Shown here: positions 44,033-52,896 of the stretch, piece by piece
Layout: the number at the start of each line of letters is the position of its first letter
Numbering within the stretch: the first letter of the stretch is position 1
Program-made: the position numbers and the translations under genes
DNA from: Chryseobacterium sp. Leaf405
GTDB lineage: Bacteria; Bacteroidota; Bacteroidia; Flavobacteriales; Weeksellaceae
Length of the DNA: 64,000 bases
Reading direction: 5' to 3'
NCBI RefSeq assembly: GCF_001425355.1
Contig: NZ_LMQN01000018.1
Coordinates: 63,110-127,109 of the forward strand
Notes under the pieces: model-generated
The model's database searches: none
The model's input: only the letters and a program-made list of their open reading frames with translations
What the model was told of the DNA's origin: nothing

Positions 44033-46450
44033 TTACTCATATTTCAGATATTTTACCAGATTCACTTTTGTTGCCTGGTAGGCTTTAATGCTTACAACAA
44101 CGAACGTTAAAATCAATAATAAAATCAAACTCAAAACGAATGGGAAAACCGGCATATCGATTCGGTAAGCAAAATCCTTCAGCCATTCATTCATCAGATA
44201 ATAACTAATCGGAATACTGATTAATACAGCAATTAAAGTGATCCAAAGAAATTGTTTCGTCAAACCGAAAATCAATGTTCCATCAGATGCGCCGAGCGTT
44301 TTTCTTATAGCAACGTCTTTCAGCTTTTGTTCAATCATTAAGGATGACAAAGCGAATAATCCTAACAATGCTACGATTAAAACCATTGCATTCAGAATCG
44401 TGAAAAGAGTCTGCTGCTTCTGATACGTTTCAAATGTTTTTGCAAATTGTTTATCTATGAAATAAGAATTGAGAGGATAACCCGGTTCTACTTTGTTCAT
44501 CCAGTAATTTTTAAGCCTTTTGACAGTTCCGTCGATGTCATCTGCTTTTAATTTTAATTGAATATTTCTTACCCCAAATCTTTTCCAGCTTGTCTCTTTA
44601 TAATGAAAAAATATCATGGGTTCAACTTCACTTTTCAGACTTCTGATGTTGAAATCCTTTACAATTCCAACAATATGGTATGGTTTATCATCAAATCCGG
44701 GTCTGATTTCTCTTTTCATTGCCTGATCATCCGTCCAGCCAAACTTTCTCACAAACGCTTCATTAACCAATGCATTATCAATAGTATCTGAGGATAATTT
44801 CGGATTCAACCAACGTCCTTTATGGAGTTTAACACCCATAAATTGAAGATAATTATAATCCATAGAACCGTGGCGCCCCTGAATACTCGTATCCATATAA
44901 TCCATATTGGAACTGCTCTGATTGCCTGTTCCGGGTGGCGCTTCGGAAAACGAAATACTTTCAACTCCGGGAATTTTTGCCATTTCGGTTTTCAGTCTTT
45001 CATATTTTAACCATGGTTTTGTATTGCCATAATCACCAAAGTCAATTTGATAAATCTGATTTCCATTGAAACCTAAATCTTTGTTCATCATATATTTAAC
45101 CTGTTGATTGATAATCAATCCACCGATAATAAAGAATGAAGAAATAATCAATTGTAAGGTCAAAATTCCGTTTCGAAGCCAAATGCCGTGTCTGCTTCTT
45201 GCGAAATTACCTTTCAAAGTTTCGATTGCTTTGAAATTGGCGAGATAAGTTGCCGGAATTAATCCCGAAACCAATGTTACCACCACAACCATCAGGAATG
45301 AATAAAAGTAAATATGCCAGTCGCTCATCACAATTTCCTTATTGTAAAACTTGTTGAAGTCCGGCAAAAGAATTTCAGTTAATGCCAACGATAAGATGTA
45401 AGAGATGAAACAAATCAGAAATGTTTCCAATAAAAACTGAACAATTAAATTATATTTAGTACTTCCAATTGCTTTTCTCACGCCGATTTCTTTAGCACGC
45501 TGAGAAGCCTGAGCCGTTTTTAAATTAATAAAATTGATGGCTGATAAAATCACAATCAATACTGAAAGTGTAAACAAAATGATTATTGATTTAAAGTCCG
45601 GTTTACCGAACCATGTAGATTCTGCGTGCAGTTTTATTTTGTCAAGCGGCGTAAATAAACTTCCTGCCGGACCGTATAATTCCAGATATTTTTCAACGGT
45701 AACACCAGAAGGCTTAGCATTAATTTTTGCTCTGTATTCAAAAATATCTTTATAAAACTTTTGTTGTAAAACTTTTTGATCTGTCCCGGATTTCAGCAAA
45801 AAGAAACATGCATAATTGAAGTTTCCCCACATTTCTTTATCATTTTTAATTTGTTCATAAGGTAAAATGATAAACTCAGGCTTCATCTGGCTGTTTTCTT
45901 TTGGCAATTCGTACACCGCCGTTACTACAAAATTATTATTATCAAATTTTATATTTTCTCCTGCTACATCGGTTCTGCCAAATAAATTCTTAGCTGCCTT
46001 TGTCGAGATTGCAATCGTATTTCCCCCTTTCAGTGCATTTTTATAACTTCCGGAAACTAATTGAAAAGGAAATAAATTGAAAAAGTTTTCAGATACAGTC
46101 ATTCCATCCTGTTGAAAGACTGTCTTTTTCTTTGTCGTCATTTTATAACCCAGTCCCGAACCGTTGATTAAAACATAATCCTGAACTTCAGGAATCAATT
46201 TTAAGGCACGATCTGCAAACGGAATAGAAATAGCGGCTCCGTAAACATTGTCTTTTTTATTATACGTCTGGAAATAATAAATATTATCTTTTTTCGGATT
46301 CCATTTTTCGTAGGATTCTTCGTCATTCCAATGCATCAGGATGAGCATAAATCCGGTCAGTCCAATCGTCAATCCAAATAGATTAATGATAGTGGAAAGC
46401 CAGTTTTTTTTATAATTAATGAAAGCGATTTTGAGCCAATTATTGAGCAT
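44033..46450 (-). CDS. ABC transporter permease, MacB/FtsX type (first of tandem pair)
   Basis: The 805-residue protein has the same two-halved architecture as its neighbour: MLNNWLKIAFINYKKNW start, MacB_PCD domains, FtsX segments and end LVKYLKYE. The coupling region AQASQRAKEIGVRKAIGST is almost identical to that of the neighbouring permease. Such permeases move substrates from the periplasm or inner membrane through a TolC duct rather than through the membrane itself (mechanotransmission in the MacB family). It lies 126 bases downstream of the ATPase gene. The substrate (peptide, lipid or toxic compound) is unknown. Confidence 0.9.
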   Translation of the reverse strand: MLNNWLKIAFINYKKNWLSTIINLFGLTIGLTGFMLILMHWNDEESYEKWNPKKDNIYYFQTYNKKDNVYGAAISIPFADRALKLIPEVQDYVLINGSGLGYKMTTKKKTVFQQDGMTVSENFFNLFPFQLVSGSYKNALKGGNTIAISTKAAKNLFGRTDVAGENIKFDNNNFVVTAVYELPKENSQMKPEFIILPYEQIKNDKEMWGNFNYACFFLLKSGTDQKVLQQKFYKDIFEYRAKINAKPSGVTVEKYLELYGPAGSLFTPLDKIKLHAESTWFGKPDFKSIIILFTLSVLIVILSAINFINLKTAQASQRAKEIGVRKAIGSTKYNLIVQFLLETFLICFISYILSLALTEILLPDFNKFYNKEIVMSDWHIYFYSFLMVVVVTLVSGLIPATYLANFKAIETLKGNFARSRHGIWLRNGILTLQLIISSFFIIGGLIINQQVKYMMNKDLGFNGNQIYQIDFGDYGNTKPWLKYERLKTEMAKIPGVESISFSEAPPGTGNQSSSNMDYMDTSIQGRHGSMDYNYLQFMGVKLHKGRWLNPKLSSDTIDNALVNEAFVRKFGWTDDQAMKREIRPGFDDKPYHIVGIVKDFNIRSLKSEVEPMIFFHYKETSWKRFGVRNIQLKLKADDIDGTVKRLKNYWMNKVEPGYPLNSYFIDKQFAKTFETYQKQQTLFTILNAMVLIVALLGLFALSSLMIEQKLKDVAIRKTLGASDGTLIFGLTKQFLWITLIAVLISIPISYYLMNEWLKDFAYRIDMPVFPFVLSLILLLILTFVVVSIKAYQATKVNLVKYLKYE

Positions 46451-46576
46451 AGTTAATGGTTCTTGTTTGATAGTTGTTAATTAATGATTGATAGTTTTTT
46501 AAATCGGAAGGCTTAGAATAATGATTCTACAGTTGATTCTCTATCAACTGGCAACCGACAACAATCAACCAGGTTT

Positions 46577-47299
46577 TTACTCAAAGTTTTTGACATCTGC
46601 TTTTTCGAAAACATCTTTTCTTTGTTCAGCATGTTGTTCCGAGAAAATCTCACCATCTTTCATATTCACAATTCTAGAAGCATAACCCGCATCGTATGAA
46701 GAGTGCGTAACCATCGCAATCGTAGAACCTTCCCTGTGAAGTTCAGCCAGAAGATTCATTACTTCATTTCCATTGGAACTGTCTAGATTTCCTGTCGGTT
46801 CATCAGCAAGAATCAGTTTTGGTTTTGTAACTAATGCCCTTGCAACCGCTGCTCTTTGCTGCTGCCCCCCCGAAAGCTGCTGTGGATAATGCTTTGCTCT
46901 GTGAGAAATATTGATTTTCTCCATAATTTCCTCCACTCGTTTTTTTCTTTCGGAAGAAGAGATTCCATTGTAAATTAAAGGCAATTCAATATTTTCATAC
47001 ACTGTTAATTCATCAATCAGGTTAAAATTCTGGAAAATAAAACCAATATTTTTCTTTCTGATGTCTGATTTTTTCTTCTCAGAAATTCCTATCGTTTCAG
47101 TAGATTCAAATTGATAAGAACCTGAAGAAGCACTGTCTAACAATCCGAGAATATTAAGAAAAGTAGATTTTCCGCAGCCCGAAGGTCCCATTATCACTAC
47201 GAATTCTCCTTCTTTAATATGCAAGCTTACATTATTAAGTGCATTGGTCTGAACGTCTTCAGTTTTATATATTTTGGAAAGATTTTGAATATTTATCAT
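46577..47299 (-). CDS. ABC transporter ATP-binding protein (LolD/MacB type)
   Basis: The 240-residue ATPase has Walker A GPSGCGKST (38-46), the Q-loop FIFQNFNLI (88-96), signature LSGGQQQR (142-149), Walker B LILADEPTGNLD (162-173) and a switch His in VTHS. The QQQ signature and DEPTGNLDS place it with LolD/MacB/FtsE-type ATPases. It stands between the adaptor gene (61 bases upstream) and two matching permeases, so it powers their conformational cycle. Confidence 0.94.
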   Translation of the reverse strand: MINIQNLSKIYKTEDVQTNALNNVSLHIKEGEFVVIMGPSGCGKSTFLNILGLLDSASSGSYQFESTETIGISEKKKSDIRKKNIGFIFQNFNLIDELTVYENIELPLIYNGISSSERKKRVEEIMEKINISHRAKHYPQQLSGGQQQRAAVARALVTKPKLILADEPTGNLDSSNGNEVMNLLAELHREGSTIAMVTHSSYDAGYASRIVNMKDGEIFSEQHAEQRKDVFEKADVKNFE

Positions 47300-47360
47300 T
47301 GTAATGTTGTTTAGAGTATATTGTTTTTAAATTTAAATTAGAGTTTTCATATGTGAGTAT

Positions 47361-48602
47361 TTATTTTTTAATATCTAAAATTTCATACTTTTTAATTTCG
47401 GAATAATCTGAAGTAATCACCGATTCTCCTTGTTTCAGCCCGGAAACCACTTCATAATACAAAGGATTTTCTCTTCCCAGACTGATGTTTCTTTTTTCGG
47501 CTTTATTGCCTTTCACTACGAAAATCCATTTTCCGTTGGTGTCTTTATAAAAATTCCCTTTCGGAATCATCGTTTCCTGTTTGTCCTCAGATAATTTCAG
47601 TTTCACTCCAAAGGTCATCCCTATTTTTAGACTTTCTATTTTCGCATCAATAAAATTAAGTTCAACAGAAAACTGTCCGTCTTTCACTTCAGGAAGAATT
47701 TTTGTAATCATCACCTGATATTCTTTTCCGTTGTTTTCCAGGCTTCCTTTGATACCGTTCGTTAATTTATTGATATAATATTCGTCCACTTTTGCCACCA
47801 GTTTGTAACCGCCCATCAAGTCGATTTTGCCAATACTTTCTCCCGTTGTAAGGTTCTGCCCCAACGAGATATTGAATGAAGACAATCTACCGGAAGCAGG
47901 CGACATAATAAGAAAATTATTTTTGTTGGTACGAAGAATATTCAAACTTTTTTCCATCTGATTAATAGAATTGTTAATGGCTGCAAACTGAGCACTTCTT
48001 GAAGTTCTTTCATTTTTGGATCCATTTTCAACAATTTGCTTTCTTTGTTTCTGATAATTCAGATTTTGAAATGCAATATCATAATCAGTTTTCTTTCCGA
48101 TTTCTGCATCGTATAGTCTTTTCTGAAGATTAAAAGTTTGTAAAGCAGTGTTATACTCATTTTGAGCTTGCAGTACTTCTTTATCCTGATTAAATTCCTG
48201 GTTTTTAAGCTCCAGAAGCGAACTTCTCATCTGGCTGACTTGCTGCATAATTCCCGTTTCCTGATTCAGATAATTGAATTCCGTATTCGGATTGTAAACC
48301 TGTGCGATGGGTTGCCCCTTCGTTACCATTTCCCCGTCTTCGGCAAAAACTTCCTTTACTGCACCGCCCTCCAAAACATTCACCAAAGAGGAATTAAGAG
48401 ATTGTGTTTGTGCTGTTACCATCAGCATATCTTCAAATTTACCTTTTGTAACTTCATCTATTGTAATATCTTCCAATTTTACATTATACGTTTTTTTCTG
48501 ATTGAAAAAATACCATCCGAACACCGAAACTGCCGCCGCAGAAACCAAGATGATTGCTATAAATTTTAATTTAGATTTCTTTTTTACTATTTTCGTATCC
48601 AT
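47361..48602 (-). CDS. HlyD/MacA-family periplasmic adaptor
   Basis: The 413-residue protein has one N-terminal membrane anchor (about 13-31), a biotinyl-lipoyl-like domain (GGAVKEVFAEDGEMVTKGQP), a long helical hairpin (about 115-215) and the second half of the lipoyl domain (FLIMSPASGRLSSFNISLGQ). A beta-barrel domain ends the protein. It should bridge the inner-membrane ABC permeases and the TolC-type channel. It is the first gene of the export operon and has a sigma-54-like promoter directly upstream. Confidence 0.92.
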   Translation of the reverse strand: MDTKIVKKKSKLKFIAIILVSAAAVSVFGWYFFNQKKTYNVKLEDITIDEVTKGKFEDMLMVTAQTQSLNSSLVNVLEGGAVKEVFAEDGEMVTKGQPIAQVYNPNTEFNYLNQETGIMQQVSQMRSSLLELKNQEFNQDKEVLQAQNEYNTALQTFNLQKRLYDAEIGKKTDYDIAFQNLNYQKQRKQIVENGSKNERTSRSAQFAAINNSINQMEKSLNILRTNKNNFLIMSPASGRLSSFNISLGQNLTTGESIGKIDLMGGYKLVAKVDEYYINKLTNGIKGSLENNGKEYQVMITKILPEVKDGQFSVELNFIDAKIESLKIGMTFGVKLKLSEDKQETMIPKGNFYKDTNGKWIFVVKGNKAEKRNISLGRENPLYYEVVSGLKQGESVITSDYSEIKKYEILDIKK

Positions 48603-48635
48603 ATTTTAGATAACCATTTTACTTACAGATAATTA

Positions 48636-48651
48636 CACAATATAAATGCCG
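48636..48651 (-). promoter_or_regulatory. Sigma-54-like promoter of the export operon
   Basis: The minus strand reads CGGCATTTATATTGTG: the -24 GG and the -12 TTG are at the right spacing (GG, ten bases, GT instead of GC). It lies 34-49 bases upstream of the adaptor ATG, giving a leader of about 20 bases. The divergent gene encodes a sigma-54-dependent regulator. The -12 C to T change lowers certainty. Confidence 0.5.
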
Positions 48652-48733
48652 CAGTTTTATAATCCTGTAACTCTCTGAAAATGTGATTCGATTTTAATTT
48701 ATTAATTTTAAAACTGTTCATTATCGGACACTT

Positions 48734-48753
48734 TTTGTACGAAAACGAACAAA
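48734..48753. promoter_or_regulatory. Candidate enhancer (inverted repeat) for the NtrC-type regulator
   Basis: TTTGTACG-AAAA-CGAACAAA is a near-perfect dyad with one mismatch. Its centre is about 100 bases upstream of the sigma-54-like promoter, the usual distance for an activator site of this class. A run of T residues just upstream makes chance pairing possible. Confidence 0.4.
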
Positions 48754-48808
48754 TTTAGTTGAGGGTTGTCGAATGTTTGTTGCTTTGAAATATAACTATC
48801 AACTAAAA

Positions 48809-48822
48809 TTGTCACTTGACAA
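48809..48822. promoter_or_regulatory. Second inverted repeat near the regulator start
   Basis: TTGTC-ACTT-GACAA is a perfect five-base dyad with a four-base spacer, 14 bases before the response-regulator ATG. It shares TTGT/ACAA outer ends and the spacer length with the dyad at 48734-48753, and could be an autoregulatory site. Confidence 0.35.
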
Positions 48823-48835
48823 CCAAATAAAAGAA

Positions 48836-50179
48836 ATGCGAAAAAAAGAAGCTCATATTTTAATTGTTGATGATGACGAAGATATTTTATTTTCGGCAAG
48901 AGTCTGGCTCAAAAAGTTTTTTACGGAAGTCAGCTGTCTCAGTCAGCCCAAAAATATTCTGAAATTTTTATCGGAAAAGCAAGTTGATGCCGTTATTTTG
49001 GACATGAATTTCCGAAAAGGTTTTGAAAACGGACAAGACGGATTGTATTGGATGAAAGAGATCAAAACGCTGGAACCTCAGCTTCCAATTATTCTGATGA
49101 CCGCTTACGGTGAAGTAGAATTGGCAGTTGAGGCATTGAAAAACGGTGCTTCCGATTTTATTCTGAAACCTTGGAATAACGAAAAACTTTACGCTTCTGT
49201 AAATCTTGCAGTCGATATTTCCCGAAAAAACAAAAAATTAAATCAATGGGAAAATGTAAGCATCAAAACCAATCAATATCAGTTAGGAACAAAATCTCCT
49301 GCGATGCGGGAAATAATGGATCAAATTGAAAAAGTTGCCGCGACCGATGCTAATGTATTACTTTTGGGAGAAAACGGAACGGGAAAATATGTTTTGGCAG
49401 AACATATTCACGAGTTGTCGGAAAGAAAAAACCAACCTTTTGTGCATATAGATTTGGGAAGTCTTTCTGAGAATCTTTTTGAAGCAGAATTATTCGGATA
49501 TAAAAAAGGAGCGTTTACCGATGCTCATCAGGATTATGCAGGAAAAATAGAAAATGCAGAAAATGGAACGGTTTTCCTTGATGAAATTGGAAATCTGCCA
49601 CTTCATCTTCAAACCAAGTTATTAAGTTTAATTCAGAACAGAAAATTATCAAGAATCGGAGAAAGTAAAGAACGATTATTGGATGTGAGATTTATTTTTG
49701 CAACCAACGAAAATCTTAAAAAAGCCGTTGCAGAAAACCGCTTTAGAAAAGATTTGTATTACAGAATCAATACGGTTGAATTACAGATTCCAAGTTTACG
49801 AGAACGGATTGAAGATATTTCAAATTTAGCCCATTATTTTTTAGAAAAATACAGGCAGAAATATCACAAGCCTGATTTGGCTTTGAATGACATTTTAATT
49901 TCAGAATTAACAAATTATTCGTGGCCGGGAAATATCCGTGAGCTTGATCATTGCATAGAAAGAAGTGTGATTCTTTCTCATGAGAAAAACCTTAAATTGC
50001 TGATGCCTCAGGACGAAGAAATGGAAAATACAATTGTAAATCTGAACATCGAAGAAATGGAAGAAATTCTGATAAAAAAGGCATTGAAAAAACATCGTGG
50101 AAATATTTCGCTCGCTGCAGAAGATTTAGGATTATCAAGAGCAGCTTTGTACAGAAGAATGGAGAAATTTGATCTGTAA
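48836..50179 (+). CDS. Sigma-54-dependent NtrC-type response regulator
   Basis: With the ATG at 48836 the protein has 447 residues. A receiver domain (1-125) has the acidic pocket VDDDED and phospho-acceptor Asp56 (VILDMNF). The AAA+ domain (about 148-370) has Walker A GENGTGKY (178-185), the sigma-54 contact loop GAFTDA (225-230; usual form GAFTGA) and the Walker B region GTVFLDEIGN. A Fis-type helix-turn-helix ends the protein (LAAEDLGLSRAALYRRM). The sensor kinase follows 3 bases later. An earlier in-frame ATG (48773) would add 21 residues of unrelated sequence ahead of the receiver, so it is rejected. Confidence 0.93.
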   Translation: MRKKEAHILIVDDDEDILFSARVWLKKFFTEVSCLSQPKNILKFLSEKQVDAVILDMNFRKGFENGQDGLYWMKEIKTLEPQLPIILMTAYGEVELAVEALKNGASDFILKPWNNEKLYASVNLAVDISRKNKKLNQWENVSIKTNQYQLGTKSPAMREIMDQIEKVAATDANVLLLGENGTGKYVLAEHIHELSERKNQPFVHIDLGSLSENLFEAELFGYKKGAFTDAHQDYAGKIENAENGTVFLDEIGNLPLHLQTKLLSLIQNRKLSRIGESKERLLDVRFIFATNENLKKAVAENRFRKDLYYRINTVELQIPSLRERIEDISNLAHYFLEKYRQKYHKPDLALNDILISELTNYSWPGNIRELDHCIERSVILSHEKNLKLLMPQDEEMENTIVNLNIEEMEEILIKKALKKHRGNISLAAEDLGLSRAALYRRMEKFDL

Positions 50180-50182
50180 AAA

Positions 50183-51499
50183 ATGAAAAAACAACAAATA
50201 TTCTGGTTAATCTTTATTATTCTGGCGATTTTCAGCGGAATTTTTGCGTTTGATTTTTACTCACAGAATAAATGGATTAATTTTTTCCTATTTGCATTGA
50301 TGAGTCTCATTTTCATTGTTTTAGCAAAAAATTCTGCTTTGTCTTATGTTCAGAAAACAGAAAAACTGCTTTTGGCGATTCAGAAAAAAGATTTTTCATT
50401 ATTTCCGAAAACCGAAGAAAACAGTTTAGTCAACAGTGCAGTAAAACTTTATTATCAAAGCAAAGAAGAACATCTTTCTTTATCTTCTTATAAACTTTTG
50501 TATGAAGAAATTTTGAATCAACTGGAAATCGGATTGATGATTTTATCTGAAAAGGACAATCACTGGGAAGTTTTTTATGTAAATCCTGTTTTCTTGGAAA
50601 TTCTGCAAATTCCAAAATATAATTCCTGGGAGCTTTACGAAAATAAATCGCCAGGCTTTTACAAGATCATCCAACAAACCAATTACGAGAATTCTCAGGA
50701 GTTTTTTGATATTTCAATTAATGAAAATACCAAACAATCGTTTTCTTTAAGGACTAAAAAAGTTCAGAATGTAAAAAATCGGTTCTGTATCATCAGTCTT
50801 GAATCTGTTCAGAAAATTATCGAGCAAAAAGAAAAACTCGCATGGAATAATCTGATGAAGGTAATTTCTCATGAACTTCTGAACACATTAACACCGGTAA
50901 ATAGTTTAATTCAAAATCTGGAATATATTGCCAATCAGGAAATTATTGAGAAAGAAGATCAACAGGATATGAAAGAAAGTCTAATGATTATCAATTCAAA
51001 ATCGAAGCAATTACTGAATTTTGTTGATGATTACCGACAGGTTGCAGAGTTGCCAAAACCTGCTTTCAAGAATATTTCGCTAACTGATATTGTAGAATCT
51101 GCGCTCGATTTCCTTAAACCTGAATTTGAAAAAAATCAAATCATAATTATTAATTCATTGGAAAATCACATGATTTCTGCCGATGAAAAAATGATTGAGC
51201 GCTGTCTGATTAATCTTTACCTGAATGCAATTTTTGCTGTTTCAGACACTCTGGAAAAAACAATTAAAACTGAAATTAAAACATTTAACAAACGTATTGT
51301 TCTAAGCATTGAGGACAATGGAATCGGAATTCAAAAGGAAATTCAGGATAAGATTTTCCTGCCATTTTTCACGACAAGAAGCGGCGGTTCCGGAATTGGT
51401 TTAACACTCAGCAAAAGTATTATTGAAGCACATAAAGGTTACGTTAATTATAAATCTTTGGAACAGGGAAGCCGCTTTGAAATTTGGTTTTTGAGTTAA
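50183..51499 (+). CDS. Membrane sensor histidine kinase
   Basis: The 438-residue protein has two membrane segments close together (about 7-24 and 31-48) with almost no periplasmic loop. A PAS-like region follows (about 105-210, ending CIISLESVQ), then HisKA with phospho-acceptor His230 in ISHELLNTLTPVNSL and an HATPase domain with N box (NLYLNAIFAV), DNGIGI and GGSGIGLTLSKSI. It phosphorylates the NtrC-type regulator encoded immediately upstream. The lack of a periplasmic sensor suggests it senses membrane or cytoplasmic signals. Confidence 0.93.
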   Translation: MKKQQIFWLIFIILAIFSGIFAFDFYSQNKWINFFLFALMSLIFIVLAKNSALSYVQKTEKLLLAIQKKDFSLFPKTEENSLVNSAVKLYYQSKEEHLSLSSYKLLYEEILNQLEIGLMILSEKDNHWEVFYVNPVFLEILQIPKYNSWELYENKSPGFYKIIQQTNYENSQEFFDISINENTKQSFSLRTKKVQNVKNRFCIISLESVQKIIEQKEKLAWNNLMKVISHELLNTLTPVNSLIQNLEYIANQEIIEKEDQQDMKESLMIINSKSKQLLNFVDDYRQVAELPKPAFKNISLTDIVESALDFLKPEFEKNQIIIINSLENHMISADEKMIERCLINLYLNAIFAVSDTLEKTIKTEIKTFNKRIVLSIEDNGIGIQKEIQDKIFLPFFTTRSGGSGIGLTLSKSIIEAHKGYVNYKSLEQGSRFEIWFLS

Positions 51500-51513
51500 C
51501 AACAACTCCTTTT

Positions 51514-52242
51514 TTATCTAAACTCTGTAAGTTTTTCATTTCCTAAATCATATTGGTAGATTTTATGATTTTCAACATCAATATAAATCCATTGTATGAT
51601 GGTAAAACGATGTTCAAACTCACGACCAACGCCTAACACAATGTAAGCACGGTTATCTTTAGTTCGCTCTTCAATAGAATATTCGATTTGTTCTTTGTTT
51701 TTGATAGCTTGCTGAATCAACGGATTTCTCGAATTTGCAATATAATATTCTGCTAACAGGTATAATTTATCCAGATAATCTCCCGAAAAACTTTCTCCGT
51801 CCCAATGATATTTGAGTTCTTTTTTATACTCTTTTCTAAATTTTGATACTTTTCCGTCTTTGATTTTCTTTACTGAAATAATCCATTTTGCAATTTCCGG
51901 CGTTTCTCCGTCTCCCGCAATATAAATGGTATCATTTTTCCAGTTAATTTGTATCTGATCGCCTTTTAAAAGGCTTCTATCTTCATTTTTATCATTAATA
52001 AAACCATACAAATCTTTGTTTTTATTCGCATTCAATATCATGTAATCTCCATCATCATTGTAAGAATCAAATTCAAAAATATCCTGATGGATTCGCTGTT
52101 TTTTTTGAACTGTATCTATTTTTACACTTCCTGCAACAAGCGAATCGTGAGCAATTTCATTTTTTGCAGCAATCTTTTTCTCTTTGCAGGCTAACAAGAT
52201 AAAAGGAAGTAAAAAAACTTTATAAAACAATATTTTTCTCAT
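51514..52242 (-). CDS. Hypothetical lipoprotein
   Basis: The 242-residue protein has lipobox LLAC (Cys19). The mature part is charged, with an aspartate-rich stretch (FDSYNDDGDYMILNANKNKD) and a C-terminal beta region (YIVLGVGREFEHRFT, IYQYDLGNEKLTEFR). I do not recognise a family. It is convergent with the histidine kinase gene (14-base gap) and has its own -7 box upstream, so it is an independent unit. Confidence 0.7.
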   Translation of the reverse strand: MRKILFYKVFLLPFILLACKEKKIAAKNEIAHDSLVAGSVKIDTVQKKQRIHQDIFEFDSYNDDGDYMILNANKNKDLYGFINDKNEDRSLLKGDQIQINWKNDTIYIAGDGETPEIAKWIISVKKIKDGKVSKFRKEYKKELKYHWDGESFSGDYLDKLYLLAEYYIANSRNPLIQQAIKNKEQIEYSIEERTKDNRAYIVLGVGREFEHRFTIIQWIYIDVENHKIYQYDLGNEKLTEFR

Positions 52243-52290
52243 GATTTAATTTTCAATTTTATGTTTTAGATTACCACTAATTTTTATTTT

Positions 52291-52298
52291 CAAATATA
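52291..52298 (-). promoter_or_regulatory. -7 box for the hypothetical lipoprotein gene
   Basis: TATATTTG on the minus strand matches TAnnTTTG, about 49 bases before the start codon. No clear -33 element is seen. Confidence 0.4.
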
Positions 52299-52415
52299 AA
52301 AATTCTTTGATGTCTTAAATGTTATAATTCTACAGAAAACTTATTACACTATTTTACTTTAACAGTACAATCTTCTTTTTCTTTATTCAAATGTGAAATA
52401 ATTTATTTTTTTAAG

Positions 52416-52423
52416 TACATTTG
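52416..52423 (+). promoter_or_regulatory. -7 box before the signal-peptide remnant
   Basis: TACATTTG matches TAnnTTTG, 27 bases upstream of the short broken frame at 52451. It suggests that the remnant was once, or still is, transcribed. Confidence 0.4.
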
Positions 52424-52450
52424 TAGCCAATAATTTTTAAAATACAAGCA

Positions 52451-52546
52451 ATGAAAAAAATCTTAACCTATTCCCTTTACAGCATTTTCTGCGGCACAAC
52501 AAAGAAACGTTCATTAGTCATTAATTCATTAATTCAGGTTATCTAA
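52451..52546 (+). pseudogene. Frameshifted signal-peptide remnant
   Basis: An ATG opens a 31-codon frame starting MKKILTYSL. One base later in the next frame the sequence reads TAFSAAQQRNVH and then stops, so together they spell a classic flavobacterial signal peptide with cleavage site. No mature protein follows in any frame. I read this as the 5' end of a secreted-protein gene that lost its body and took a one-base shift. Confidence 0.4.
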
Positions 52547-52805
52547 ACGGTAAAATAATAATCGGTAAGAAAAAATTAACATTTATTTTAAACTACAACA
52601 CAATTTTATCCTATTTTCTTTGATTAGCAATTGATTTTTAAGTAATTATAATGTTTCATAACCGTGCTTTGCTTTGCATTGATATGCACAATATTGTATT
52701 GCATTTTATATAAATAATTAATATTCATACATTTATATTAAAATTCATCATTAAGTGACAATTCTTATCATACGCTAAACGCCGATGGATATTAAAAAAA
52801 ATTGC

Positions 52806-52813
52806 TACTTTTG
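52806..52813 (+). promoter_or_regulatory. -7 box for the hypothetical secreted protein gene
   Basis: TACTTTTG matches TAnnTTTG and is followed by TGCAAAG. It implies a leader of about 77 bases, longer than most in this window. Confidence 0.45.
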
Positions 52814-52896
52814 TGCAAAGAAATAAAAAATTGTTTTTTTAACGTTTTTATTGTTAATTTAGATAGACCAAATTATAAAACATTAAAAATCACCAC

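Larger units (their letters stand above)
52243..52896. other. 654-base intergenic region
   Basis: It holds the promoter of the lipoprotein gene on the left, the signal-peptide remnant with its -7 box in the middle, and the promoter of the next gene on the right. I see nothing assignable in about 52547-52800, which is very AT-rich. Confidence 0.55.

Noticed and set aside
46531..46549. AGTTGAT/ATCAACT hairpin between the ATPase and first permease genes
   Set aside because: No T-run follows and the surrounding sequence is simple and repetitive, so no function could be argued.
46577..47299. Calling the export ATPase and permeases MacB
   Set aside because: MacB is a single fused protein; here the ATPase and two permeases are separate, so only the family type is stated.
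48162..48569. 135-codon plus-strand frame opposite the HlyD adaptor
   Set aside because: It is antisense to a well-supported adaptor gene and has random composition.
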